Shown piece after piece: positions 1 to 7,439 of a stretch of DNA of 64,000 nt. Positions within the stretch are counted from its first letter, which is position 1, and the number at the start of each line of letters is the position of its first letter. Position numbers and translations under genes: made by a program. The notes beneath the pieces were generated by a model that had not been told where the DNA came from, made no database searches, and saw only the letters and a list, made by a program, of their open reading frames with translations. This DNA comes from an uncultured Agathobaculum sp. (GTDB taxonomy: Bacteria; Bacillota; Clostridia; Oscillospirales; Butyricicoccaceae), in NCBI RefSeq assembly GCF_944384695.1, contig NZ_CALWUQ010000001.1:19687-83686 (forward strand), read 5' to 3'.

Positions 1-1
1 C

Positions 2-919
2 CTGCATATCAAGCACGGCTCGGTCCCGCGCGCCGTTCCCGGCATCACCGTCGGGCATGAGATGGTCGGCGTGGTCGAGCAGGTCGGTGAAGCCGTGCAG
101 ACCGTCAAACCCGGCGACCGGGTAACGGTCAATGTCGAAACCTTTTGCGGACACTGCTTTTTCTGCCAGAACGGTTTTGTCAATAACTGCGAGGACCCGG
201 ACGGCGGCTGGGCGCTCGGCTGCCGCATTGACGGCGGGCAGGCGGAATACGTCCGCGTCCCCTATGCCGACCAAGGGCTGAACCGCATTCCCGACGGCGT
301 ATCCGACCGGCAGGCGCTGTTCACCGGCGACATCCTTGCCACCGGCTTCTGGGCCGCCCGCATTTCGGAAATCCGTCCCAGTGACACCGTGTTCATCATC
401 GGCGCAGGGCCGACCGGCATCTGTACACTGCTGTGCACCATGCTGCACCGTCCGCGCCGCATCATCGTATGCGAAAGCGACCCCGTGCGGCGGCGCTTCG
501 TGCAGGAGCATTACCCCGATGTGCTGACCGTCTCGCCCGCGCATGCGTTGGAGTTTGTGCGGCACAACAGCGGCCACGGCGGGGCGGACGTGGTGCTTGA
601 AGTCGCGGGCACGGAAGACAGCTTCCGGCTGGCATGGGAATGCGCGCGACCCAACGCAATTGTCACCATCGTTGCGCTGTATGACCGCCCGCAAGTGCTG
701 CCGCTGCCCGATATGTACGGCAAAAACCTGACCTTCAAGACCGGCGGCGTGGACGGCTGCGACTGCGCCGAAATCCTGCGGCTGATTGCAGCGGGCGAGC
801 TGGATACGACCCCGCTTATCACGCATATTTTCCCGCTTTCGGAAATCGACGCTGCCTATGCGCTGTTTGAAGCGCGGCGCGATGAGGTCTGCAAAGTCGC
901 TATCACAACCGGAGATTAA
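2..919 (+). CDS. Zinc-dependent medium-chain alcohol dehydrogenase, 5' truncated by window edge
   Basis: The open frame already runs at the window edge, so the N-terminus (about 50-60 residues with the first catalytic zinc ligand) lies outside. The visible part opens with the GHEMVG motif (catalytic-zinc His/Glu), followed by a four-cysteine structural zinc lobe of the form CGHCFFC...NNC. A Rossmann NAD(P) fold follows (IIGAGPTGI). The family oxidises alcohols or reduces carbonyls with NAD(P)H in the cytoplasm. The C-terminal half, with a YGKNLTFKTGG stretch, resembles secondary-alcohol or formaldehyde-type members, but the substrate cannot be fixed from sequence. It converges on the hydrogenase gene, and a shared hairpin separates the two. 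Family assignment is secure and substrate is not. Confidence 0.9.
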   Translation: MHIKHGSVPRAVPGITVGHEMVGVVEQVGEAVQTVKPGDRVTVNVETFCGHCFFCQNGFVNNCEDPDGGWALGCRIDGGQAEYVRVPYADQGLNRIPDGVSDRQALFTGDILATGFWAARISEIRPSDTVFIIGAGPTGICTLLCTMLHRPRRIIVCESDPVRRRFVQEHYPDVLTVSPAHALEFVRHNSGHGGADVVLEVAGTEDSFRLAWECARPNAIVTIVALYDRPQVLPLPDMYGKNLTFKTGGVDGCDCAEILRLIAAGELDTTPLITHIFPLSEIDAAYALFEARRDEVCKVAITTGD

Positions 920-937
920 CCGCGCACTGCGCGGCAC

Positions 938-970
938 AAAAAAAGAACCGCCGTTTGGCGGTTCTTTTTT
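938..970. terminator. Bidirectional intrinsic terminator
   Basis: A 9-bp stem (944-952 with 957-965) and a GTTT loop are flanked by an A-run on the left and a T-run on the right. It can therefore end transcription of the alcohol dehydrogenase (+) and the hydrogenase (-). Confidence 0.85.
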
Positions 971-978
971 ATCCCATT

Positions 979-2502
979 TTAGTCTACGAGCTTGTCCAGC
1001 TCCTTGACATGCTCGGTGCCGGTCGCAGTTCTGTGCTCCGCCTGCTTGGCGTACAGCCCGACCACAGCCGCCGACTTCTTGATTGCCTGCATGGTACCCG
1101 CACCGGCAACGCAGCCGCCCGGACAGGCCATGCCTTCGAGCAGATAGCCGTTGTATTTACCGGCCTTAGCCGCCTGCAACATCTTGCGGCACTCGCGCAG
1201 ACCCTCGGCGTTGACCACGTTGATTTCGCGCTCCGGGTATTTCTCCTTGATGACGTTGACAACTGCCTGCGCCACACCGCCCGAAACCGCAAAGTTACGG
1301 CCATCGGTGGAGGCATCGTTAACGCCGTGCGGATCTTCGGGCAGGGACTCCAAATCGACATGGCGCGCGTCGAAAATACCAGTCATTTCCTCAAAGGTCA
1401 GCACAAAGTCCACTTCGCTGCGGACATCCTTGCGCATCGCTTCCAGCTTCTTTGCCGCGCAGGGACCGATAAAGGCCACCTTTGCGTCCGGATGGTGGTG
1501 CTTAATCAAACGTGCGGTCAGCGTCATGGGCGTCAGCGCCATCGAGATGCAGTCCGCCTGGTCGGGGAACATCTTCTTTGCCATAGCCGACCATGCCGGG
1601 CAGCACGAAGTGCCCATATACGGCAGCTTTTCCGGCACTTCCTTGACAAAGTCATCCGCTTCCTGCGCCGCGCACAGATCCGCGCCAATCGCAACTTCCA
1701 GAATATCGGCAAAGCCGAGCTGCTTCATCGCAGCGCGCAGCTTGCCCGGCGTGACCTTGGGGCCGAACTGGCCGACAAAGGCCGGAGCGACGGCAGCGTA
1801 TACGCGCTCGCCTGCCTGAATCGCACGGATTACCTGGAAAATCTGGGACTTGTCCGCAATCGCGCCGAACGGGCAGTTGACCAGACACATGCCGCAGGAA
1901 ACACACTTTTCATAGTCGATATCCGCCTTGCCGTTCTTGTCGCTGCGGATGGCGTCCACGCCGCAGGCCGCGGCGCACGGGCGCACCTGATGAATGATTG
2001 CGTGATACGAGCAAACGTCCACGCAGCGGCCGCACTTGATGCACTTTTCCTGATCGATATGCGAGCGACCGTTATAGCGGTCGAGCGTGATGGCGCCCTT
2101 GGGGCAGACTTCGACGCACGGATGCGCCAGACAGCCCTGACAGCCGTCGGTGACCATAATCTCGTTTTCCTTGCAGGCGTTGCAGGCAAACTTGATGATA
2201 TTGACCAGCGGCGGCGTGTAATAGGTTTCCTCGCGGGTCGCAGCTTCGATGTTGTCCGATACCGGCGAATGCTCCGCCGCGTTGCGGCAGGGCAGGCCCA
2301 TCGCCAGACGCAGACGTTCACCGACGATAGCGCGCTCAAGGAAAATATCGTTGCGGAAATTGCCGATTTCGCCCGGAATGATTTCATACGGGAGCGCTTC
2401 GATTCGCCTGTCCGTCGGCCACTCCGTGTGGTAAGCCATACGGGCCACCTCGCGGAAAATACGACGGCGGATCTCCTGGATGCGGGTCTCTACGCCTCTC
2501 AT
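979..2502 (-). CDS. Monomeric [FeFe] hydrogenase, group-B-like
   Basis: 507 residues. Cysteine-rich ferredoxin-type segments span about residues 107-210, with repeated CxxCxxCxxxC patterns for 4Fe-4S clusters and an extra CxxC...CxxC upstream. The H-cluster domain follows: motif L1 TSCCPAW at 298-304, L2 as IGPCAAKK at about 345-352 (the usual M of MPC is replaced by G), and L3 EGMACPGGC at 456-464. The GPC and GxGT variants fit the little-studied group B rather than the classical group A enzyme. Such enzymes interconvert protons and H2 with ferredoxin in the cytoplasm. Maturases HydEFG are not in the window. A -35/-10 pair lies about 90 bp upstream and a 13-bp palindrome sits between promoter and gene. 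Confidence 0.88.
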   Translation of the reverse strand: MRGVETRIQEIRRRIFREVARMAYHTEWPTDRRIEALPYEIIPGEIGNFRNDIFLERAIVGERLRLAMGLPCRNAAEHSPVSDNIEAATREETYYTPPLVNIIKFACNACKENEIMVTDGCQGCLAHPCVEVCPKGAITLDRYNGRSHIDQEKCIKCGRCVDVCSYHAIIHQVRPCAAACGVDAIRSDKNGKADIDYEKCVSCGMCLVNCPFGAIADKSQIFQVIRAIQAGERVYAAVAPAFVGQFGPKVTPGKLRAAMKQLGFADILEVAIGADLCAAQEADDFVKEVPEKLPYMGTSCCPAWSAMAKKMFPDQADCISMALTPMTLTARLIKHHHPDAKVAFIGPCAAKKLEAMRKDVRSEVDFVLTFEEMTGIFDARHVDLESLPEDPHGVNDASTDGRNFAVSGGVAQAVVNVIKEKYPEREINVVNAEGLRECRKMLQAAKAGKYNGYLLEGMACPGGCVAGAGTMQAIKKSAAVVGLYAKQAEHRTATGTEHVKELDKLVD

Positions 2503-2560
2503 GATTTACATATCCCCCTTGTATTCAAGTCGTTCATTTGGATGCAGGGCGGTACATTGC

Positions 2561-2573
2561 CCCTTGACAAGGG
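2561..2573. promoter_or_regulatory. 13-bp palindrome downstream of the hydrogenase promoter (candidate operator)
   Basis: CCCTTGACAAGGG is a perfect inverted repeat around one central base. On the minus strand it lies about 20-32 nt past the -10 of the hydrogenase promoter, a position where a bound repressor would block transcription. It does not match the Rex consensus. Protein binding is inferred only. Confidence 0.35.
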
Positions 2574-2592
2574 CATATCCATACCTATTATC

Positions 2593-2621
2593 AGAATACC
2601 GCAAAGCAGGAATCTTGTAAA
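2593..2621 (-). promoter_or_regulatory. Promoter of the hydrogenase gene
   Basis: Minus-strand -35 TTTACA (2616-2621), 17-nt spacer and -10 TATTCT (2593-2598), placed upstream of the hydrogenase start. Confidence 0.6.
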
Positions 2622-2700
2622 GACATAAATTGTAGAATATTTAACAATTTTCCACACCTGCTTTTTGCACATTCTGTCGAGCGGAATAGCTGGTCAGCGA

Positions 2701-3975
2701 TCAATACACATATTCAAATTCCAAATCGCCGATGACGACAAAATCCCCCTCCTGCACGCCCATCTGCTCGAGCTTGTCGTATACGCCCGCGCTCTTGAGC
2801 ATGCGGTCCATATACTGGCGGGATTCGTAGTCGTCTACGTTGACCGAGCCCATGATTTTATCCACCCATGCGCCCGAGACCACATAGTAATCGTCCACCT
2901 TTTCCACCGTCCAGTCGCGCTCGCCCGTGGTGTCCTCGGGCGTTTCGACGAACTCCGGCTCATAGGTGAACACTGGCGGCAGGGTTTGCAGCTCGTTCCA
3001 CGTCAGGCGCATCAGCTCGGCCACGCCCTGATTGGTCGCGGCGGACAGCTCTGCAAACAGAAAACCGTGCTCCTCGGCGTATTTTTTCAGTTTTTCGACC
3101 GGTTCGCGGTCGTCTCCGAGCAAGTCGACCTTGTTGGCCACGATAATCTGCGGCCGCGCGGCCAGAAATTCGCTGTAGCCGACAAGCTCGGCGTTGATTT
3201 TTTCGATATCGTCGAGCGGATCGCGGCCCTCACTGCCCGCAGCATCGACCAGATGCAGCAGCAGGCGGCAGCGGTCGATATGACGCAAAAAGTCATGTCC
3301 CAGACCCGCGCCCTCAGCCGCGCCCTCGATGATGCCGGGGATATCGGCCATAACAAACGACTGCTCTTCGCCAACCGACACCACACCCAGATTGGGCACG
3401 AGGGTGGTGAAATGGTAATTGGCAATCTTGGGCCGCGCCGCGGAAACCATGGAAAGCAGCGTCGACTTGCCGACATTCGGGAAACCGACCAGACCCACAT
3501 CCGCGAGCAGTTTCAGCTCCAAAATGATGTCGCGCTCAACGCCCGGCTGGCCGGGCTTGGCAAAGCGCGGCGCCTGACGGGTGGGGGTGGCGAAATGTGT
3601 GTTGCCCCAGCCGCCGTTGCCGCCCTTGGCCGCGACAAATGGCTCGTCATCCGACAGGTCCTTGATGACCTGACCGGTTTTCTGGTCGCGGATGATGGTG
3701 CCGCGCGGCACGCGGATAATCAAATCCGCACCATCCTTACCCTTGCAGCGCTTGCTGCCGCCATTTTCGCCCGCGCCGGCAACATATTTCTTCTTATAGC
3801 GAAAATCCAGCAGCGTGGACAGGTTATCGTCCACCTTGAAGATGACCGAGCCGCCGCGGCCGCCATCGCCGCCGTCCGGCCCGCCGGATGCGACATACTT
3901 CTCACGGTGGAAGCCAACCTTGCCGTCGCCACCCTTGCCGGATACAATTTTAATTTTGGCAATATCAATAAACAC
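2701..3975 (-). CDS. obg: GTPase Obg (CgtA), ribosome assembly
   Basis: 424 residues, the usual length. The N-terminal glycine-rich Obg fold (about 1-158) starts FIDIAKIKIVSGKGGDG. The G domain carries GFPNVGKST (Walker A), DIPGIIEGA (G3) and NKVD (G4). The C-terminal OCT domain ends FEYVY. Obg binds the 50S subunit during late assembly and links growth to GTP/ppGpp levels. I chose the GTG start at 3975 because AAAGGAGG sits just upstream and the known family start aligns there. The reading frame stays open further upstream, but that part crosses the rpmA terminator. It follows rplU-prp-rpmA as in many Firmicutes, separated by a terminator. Confidence 0.97.
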   Translation of the reverse strand: MFIDIAKIKIVSGKGGDGKVGFHREKYVASGGPDGGDGGRGGSVIFKVDDNLSTLLDFRYKKKYVAGAGENGGSKRCKGKDGADLIIRVPRGTIIRDQKTGQVIKDLSDDEPFVAAKGGNGGWGNTHFATPTRQAPRFAKPGQPGVERDIILELKLLADVGLVGFPNVGKSTLLSMVSAARPKIANYHFTTLVPNLGVVSVGEEQSFVMADIPGIIEGAAEGAGLGHDFLRHIDRCRLLLHLVDAAGSEGRDPLDDIEKINAELVGYSEFLAARPQIIVANKVDLLGDDREPVEKLKKYAEEHGFLFAELSAATNQGVAELMRLTWNELQTLPPVFTYEPEFVETPEDTTGERDWTVEKVDDYYVVSGAWVDKIMGSVNVDDYESRQYMDRMLKSAGVYDKLEQMGVQEGDFVVIGDLEFEYVY

Positions 3976-4005
3976 AGGAAATCCTCCTTTCATACGGTTG
4001 TTAAA

Positions 4006-4037
4006 ACAAAATCCCAGACAGTCGTCTGGGATTTTGT
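4006..4037 (-). terminator. Terminator of rplU-prp-rpmA
   Basis: A 14-bp stem (4006-4019 with 4024-4037) has a 4-nt loop and is followed on the minus strand by a T-rich tract. It sits between rpmA and obg, so obg expression needs readthrough or its own promoter. Confidence 0.8.
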
Positions 4038-4051
4038 CTATACTCAATTGT

Positions 4052-4330
4052 TTACTGCGGGTAAACGGAAACCTGCTTGCGGTCCTTGCCCAGGCGCTCG
4101 AAACGAACAACGCCCTCGACCTTTGCAAACAGAGTGTCGTCCTTGCCGCGGCCTACGTTCAGACCCGGATGGATCTTCGTGCCGCGCTGACGGACGAGAA
4201 TGTTGCCCGCCGGAACGGTCTGACCGTCCGCGCGCTTGACGCCAAGGCGCTTTGCCTCAGAGTCACGGCCGTTCTTGGTCGAACCTACGCCCTTTTTATG
4301 AGCGAAAAACTGTAAGCTAATCTTCAGCAT
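4052..4330 (-). CDS. rpmA: 50S ribosomal protein L27, with cleavable N-terminal extension
   Basis: 92 residues. The start [14 protein letters not shown] carries the Firmicutes-type extension with the LQFFA motif, which the protease Prp is known to cut so that mature L27 begins at the A/H-K-K-G segment near the peptidyl-transferase centre. The remainder ([17 protein letters not shown]) is typical L27. The gene overlaps the end of prp by 14 nt, so substrate and protease are translationally coupled. Confidence 0.98.
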   Translation of the reverse strand: MLKISLQFFAHKKGVGSTKNGRDSEAKRLGVKRADGQTVPAGNILVRQRGTKIHPGLNVGRGKDDTLFAKVEGVVRFERLGKDRKQVSVYPQ

Positions 4331-4655
4331 CTGTGTGCACCTCCATTACGCTCAAAAATTCCGAATAATTCTGTTCCAGCTCGGTGAAATGCAGCCGGAG
4401 CGCTGCGAGCGCGTCCTGCCCGCGTTCCATCCCCGCGCCTTCGGGCAGGGTGATGCGGATATGCGCGCCGTCATCCTCGATCAGGGTATCGACCGGGATG
4501 CGCTGTACGTCAAACAGCAAAGCATGGGTCAGCATGACCGCGCTGGAAATCGCCGCGCAAACGATGTCCTCGCCCTCGTCCGCGTAGCCCGCGTGACCGA
4601 GGATGTCCACCGAAAGGAGTTTGTCCCCCCGCGACGAAAATGTGACCTTCGTCAC
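4317..4655 (-). CDS. prp: Ribosomal-processing cysteine protease Prp
   Basis: 112 residues. The segment [19 protein letters not shown] holds the His and Cys of the known catalytic dyad (about H21 and C33). Prp removes the N-terminal extension of L27, which is essential in Staphylococcus. The start is a GTG at 4655, only 4 nt past the rplU stop, and the 3' end overlaps rpmA. The order rplU-prp-rpmA is the conserved Firmicutes arrangement and supports the call. Confidence 0.95.
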   Translation of the reverse strand: MTKVTFSSRGDKLLSVDILGHAGYADEGEDIVCAAISSAVMLTHALLFDVQRIPVDTLIEDDGAHIRITLPEGAGMERGQDALAALRLHFTELEQNYSEFLSVMEVHTDAED

Positions 4656-4659
4656 AGCC

Positions 4660-4971
4660 TTACGCCTTGATGGACGCGATGGTCACCTTGGTGTACGGCT
4701 GGCGATGGCCCTGACGCTTGCGGTAACCCTTCTTGGGCTTCATCTTGAAGATGTTGATCTTCTTGCCCTTGCCGGTCTTTTCCACCGTGCCGGTTACAGC
4801 GGCGCCGGAAACGTAAGGAGCGCCGACGGTCAGTGCGTCGCCCTCGCCTACGGCCAGAACCTCGTCAAACGTAACGGTCGCGCCGTCCTCTACGCCGAGC
4901 TTCTCCACGTAGATCACGTCGCCCTCAGATACCTTGTACTGCTTGCCGCCAGTTTTCAAAATGGCATACAT
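4660..4971 (-). CDS. rplU: 50S ribosomal protein L21
   Basis: 103 residues, matching the family length, from [14 protein letters not shown] to the basic [13 protein letters not shown] segment that contacts 23S rRNA. An upstream in-frame ATG exists, but the family start is the ATG at 4971. It is first gene of the rplU-prp-rpmA operon, with a strong promoter about 100 nt upstream and a leader of about 95 nt. Confidence 0.97.
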   Translation of the reverse strand: MYAILKTGGKQYKVSEGDVIYVEKLGVEDGATVTFDEVLAVGEGDALTVGAPYVSGAAVTGTVEKTGKGKKINIFKMKPKKGYRKRQGHRQPYTKVTIASIKA

Positions 4972-5065
4972 GTTGGTTTTCCCTCTCTTTCGTTGTAGAG
5001 TCACGCTTGGCACGGCGGCGACCGGGATTCGGGCGCACTTAACAGAGCCAATGCACAATGCGGCT
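4972..5065 (-). ncRNA. 5' leader of rplU, possible L21 autoregulatory leader
   Basis: About 95 nt lie between the predicted transcription start and the rplU start codon, GC-rich in the middle. Firmicute rplU mRNAs often carry a conserved L21 leader. I can see that a leader exists but cannot confirm the consensus by eye. Confidence 0.35.
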
Positions 5066-5071
5066 TTTAGT

Positions 5072-5101
5072 AGCATAACACAAGCGGCAGGACTGTGTCA
5101 A
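5072..5101 (-). promoter_or_regulatory. Promoter of rplU-prp-rpmA
   Basis: Minus-strand -35 TTGACA (5096-5101), 18-nt spacer and -10 TATGCT (5072-5077). Confidence 0.8.
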
Positions 5102-5119
5102 GTCCTGCCACGCGTTTTT
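5085..5119 (+). terminator. Hairpin with plus-strand T-run inside the rplU promoter
   Basis: A 9-bp stem (GGCAGGACT with AGTCCTGCC) encloses the rplU -35 box and is followed on the plus strand by seven T. No plus-strand gene precedes it. It could end the upstream minus-strand gene only weakly, since the minus side lacks a good T-run, or it could stop antisense transcription. Confidence 0.4.
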
Positions 5120-5126
5120 TTGAATT

Positions 5127-5729
5127 TTATGCGAAGAAGCTCGCCACAAAGGCATACATCCCGCTCGGTACAGTGGTTGCGCTGCCGGTGGCGGCGCGGT
5201 CCATGCTGACAAAGCCTTTATCGCCCTCCGCCAGACCGATGACCCGGTCGGGGAACAGCACCCAGCAGGTGCAAGCGGGCGCATCCCCGTCAACGACGGT
5301 ATAGCCCTCGGCATTGTCACGGTAAGCAGCCAGCTTATCCTGCAAGTATCCGGCGGGAATGCTCAGATACTGATACTGCGAGCCGGTGCTGCGCACCGCA
5401 TATACGCCCTCGGTCAGCTGCAGGATGAGGGCGGTGAGGTCATCGGTCTGCGCTGTGGTCGGGTCGGGCAAAGCCGCCGTCAGCCCTGCGAGCATGGTCT
5501 GGTTGTCCTGCGTCAGGGTGTTGACCTGCTCGGACAGGCTGGTTTTTTCGCCGTTCAGCGTTTCCACCTGCTTGTTCAGTTCATCAATCTTGCCGCCGCG
5601 CGACAAGAACAGGACGAAAAACAGCAGCGCCAACAGGAAAAACACCAGCACCGCAATACAGAGCAGCATGCGGTAATTGAGTTTTACGGGCTTTGCGGAC
5701 GAACGGCGCTGTGCCGCGGTACGATCCAT
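5127..5729 (-). CDS. Unknown single-pass membrane protein with coiled coil
   Basis: 200 residues from the ATG at 5729, chosen because AGGGA lies just upstream. An alternative ATG at 5786 overlaps the rpiA stop (TGATG) and would add 19 basic residues. A short basic N-terminus is followed by one hydrophobic segment (about 20-43), then a short coiled coil (about 45-75, DELNKQVETLNGEKTSL). A soluble, probably extracellular C-terminal domain contains a CTCW motif. The architecture resembles small cell-envelope proteins, but I recognise no family. It is last gene after rpiA, and no strong terminator follows on the minus strand. Confidence 0.75.
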   Translation of the reverse strand: MDRTAAQRRSSAKPVKLNYRMLLCIAVLVFFLLALLFFVLFLSRGGKIDELNKQVETLNGEKTSLSEQVNTLTQDNQTMLAGLTAALPDPTTAQTDDLTALILQLTEGVYAVRSTGSQYQYLSIPAGYLQDKLAAYRDNAEGYTVVDGDAPACTCWVLFPDRVIGLAEGDKGFVSMDRAATGSATTVPSGMYAFVASFFA

Positions 5730-5785
5730 GGGAGTCCCTGCAATGCGGTCTCCAATCCGGTGTCCGGATGCTCGTCTATCGCCCA

Positions 5786-6463
5786 TCACTTTGCGGGGTT
5801 CTCGATGACCTTGACCTCGCCCGAAGCGCAGCCAACAATCATCCGTTTGCACATGTTGAGGAACAGGCCGTGCTCCAGCACGCCCACGATGCCGCTGATT
5901 TTCTCGCGGACATCCTCGATATCGAAGCCCGCGCCGAGGTGCAGGTCGGCAATGAAGTTGCCGTTATCGGTGACAAAGGTCTTGCCGTCGCGCACGCGCA
6001 GCACCGGATGGAAACCGTACTCCTCCATCTTGGCCATCGCCTGCTTGGAGCCGTACTGCGCAATCTCGACCGGCAGATGGAACGCGCCAATCTTGTCGAC
6101 CAGCTTGCTCTCGTCCATAATCCAGATAACTTGCTTGGCCAGCGTTGCGACCACCTTTTCACGGTACAGCGCGCCGCCGCCGCCCTTGATGGCGTTAAAC
6201 TGCGGGTCGATTTCGTCCACGCCGTCGATATCCAAATCGACATGATCGACCTGATCGATTGTCAGCAACGGGATGCCCAGCTCGCGCGCCTGCGCTTCCG
6301 TGGCCTTGGAGGTCGGAATCGCCTGAATCTTCAGACCGTTTTTGACCATTTCGCCCACTGCGTTGACCATATGATAAGCGGTCGAACCGGTGCCCAAGCC
6401 GACAACCATGCCGTCCTTTACGTATGTAGCGGCCTTATCGCCAGCCAGCTTTTTCATATCCAT
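5786..6463 (-). CDS. rpiA: Ribose-5-phosphate isomerase A
   Basis: 225 residues, normal for RpiA. The N-terminal MVVGLGTGSTAYHMVN phosphate-binding loop, the DGVDEID active-site acid motif and KGGGGALYREK are all present. It interconverts ribose-5-phosphate and ribulose-5-phosphate in the pentose phosphate pathway. The ATG at 6463 was chosen over an upstream in-frame ATG because GGAGG lies just before it and the family starts there. A consensus promoter with an inverted repeat lies 55-90 nt upstream. Confidence 0.97.
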   Translation of the reverse strand: MDMKKLAGDKAATYVKDGMVVGLGTGSTAYHMVNAVGEMVKNGLKIQAIPTSKATEAQARELGIPLLTIDQVDHVDLDIDGVDEIDPQFNAIKGGGGALYREKVVATLAKQVIWIMDESKLVDKIGAFHLPVEIAQYGSKQAMAKMEEYGFHPVLRVRDGKTFVTDNGNFIADLHLGAGFDIEDVREKISGIVGVLEHGLFLNMCKRMIVGCASGEVKVIENPAK

Positions 6464-6519
6464 TGTTTTTTCCTCCCTGCCATCCGCGCCGGTTGCTCCC
6501 GGCATCCTGATTTACCTTT

Positions 6520-6548
6520 ATTATAAAATGATTGGCAAAAAAGGTCAA
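6520..6548 (-). promoter_or_regulatory. Promoter of rpiA
   Basis: Minus-strand -35 TTGACC (6543-6548), 17-nt spacer and -10 TATAAT (6520-6525). Confidence 0.85.
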
Positions 6549-6554
6549 TCATTT
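6526..6554. promoter_or_regulatory. Inverted repeat across the rpiA -35 region (candidate operator)
   Basis: Perfect 9-bp arms, AAATGATTG (6526-6534) and CAATCATTT (6546-6554), lie 11 nt apart and overlap the -35 and the spacer. There is no T-run, so it is not a terminator. The placement suits a repressor site, but the regulator is unknown. Confidence 0.5.
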
Positions 6555-6574
6555 CCGTGCAAAAGCAGGGCGGT

Positions 6575-7426
6575 TTATACGTGGTTTTGCAGCTTGGCAG
6601 CCTTGAGCGTGTTTTTCATCAGCATGGTGATCGTCATGGGGCCCGCGCCGCCCGGCACCGGCGTCATAAACGATGCCTTTTCCGCCACCGCAGGGTCCAC
6701 GTCGCCGCAGACCTTGCCCTCGGCGTTGCGGTTGATGCCCACGTCGATAACAACCGCGCCGTCCTTGACCATATCGGGCGTGATAAAGCCCGCCTTGCCG
6801 ACCGCGGCGACCAAAATATCCGCGCGGCGGCAGACCTCGTCCAGATGCTGCGTGCGGCTGTGGCACATGGTCACCGTGCCGTGACGGTGCAGCAGCAGCA
6901 TGCTCATCGGCTTGCCGACGATGTTCGAGCGGCCGACCACGATGCACTCCTTGCCCTTGGGGTCAATGCCGTATTCGTCGAGCAGCTCCATGACGCCCGC
7001 GGGCGTGCAGGGCACAAAGTCAAAATTCCCGGTCATAATCTTGCCGACGTTGACCGGATGGAACGCATCGACGTCCTTTTTCGGGTCGATGGCGTCGATG
7101 ACCGCCTGCTCGGAAATATGCTTCGGCACCGGCATCTGGCACAGGATGCCCGAAATCTGCGGGCTTTCATTGAGCTGCGCAATCAGACCGAGCAGCTCCT
7201 CCTGCGTGGTTTGCTCGGGCAGCGCATACTTCTCGCTGTAAATGCCGCATTCGGCGCACGCCTTTTCCTTGTTGCGGACATAAATTTCGCTGGCCGGGTC
7301 GTTGCCTACGATGATGACCGCGAGACCGGGCGTGATGCCCTGCTTTTTCAGTTCCGCGGTCTCCGCCAGAATGCTGCCGCGCACCTTGGCCGACAGCGCC
7401 TTTCCGTCCATTCTTACTGCGCTCAT
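6575..7426 (-). CDS. folD: Bifunctional methylene-THF dehydrogenase / methenyl-THF cyclohydrolase
   Basis: 283 residues, the family length. Catalytic YVRNKEKAC (Tyr and Lys of the cyclohydrolase/dehydrogenase site), the PCTPAG motif and the NADP-binding GRSNIVGKPMS loop are visible. It interconverts 5,10-methylene- and 10-formyl-tetrahydrofolate for purine and one-carbon metabolism. The ATG at 7426 has AGGGGG upstream, and the longer frame upstream is a shadow of lgt. It lies 13 nt after lgt, in the yfmF-yfmH-lgt-folD run. Confidence 0.97.
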   Translation of the reverse strand: MSAVRMDGKALSAKVRGSILAETAELKKQGITPGLAVIIVGNDPASEIYVRNKEKACAECGIYSEKYALPEQTTQEELLGLIAQLNESPQISGILCQMPVPKHISEQAVIDAIDPKKDVDAFHPVNVGKIMTGNFDFVPCTPAGVMELLDEYGIDPKGKECIVVGRSNIVGKPMSMLLLHRHGTVTMCHSRTQHLDEVCRRADILVAAVGKAGFITPDMVKDGAVVIDVGINRNAEGKVCGDVDPAVAEKASFMTPVPGGAGPMTITMLMKNTLKAAKLQNHV

Positions 7427-7439
7427 AATGAGATCCCCC

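Noticed and set aside
2561..2573. Rex redox-repressor site before the hydrogenase
   Set aside because: The palindrome centre and arms do not match the TTGTGAA-type Rex consensus; kept only as an unnamed operator candidate.
955..2628. 557-codon plus-strand frame opposite the hydrogenase
   Set aside because: Antisense shadow; the minus strand encodes a clear [FeFe] hydrogenase.
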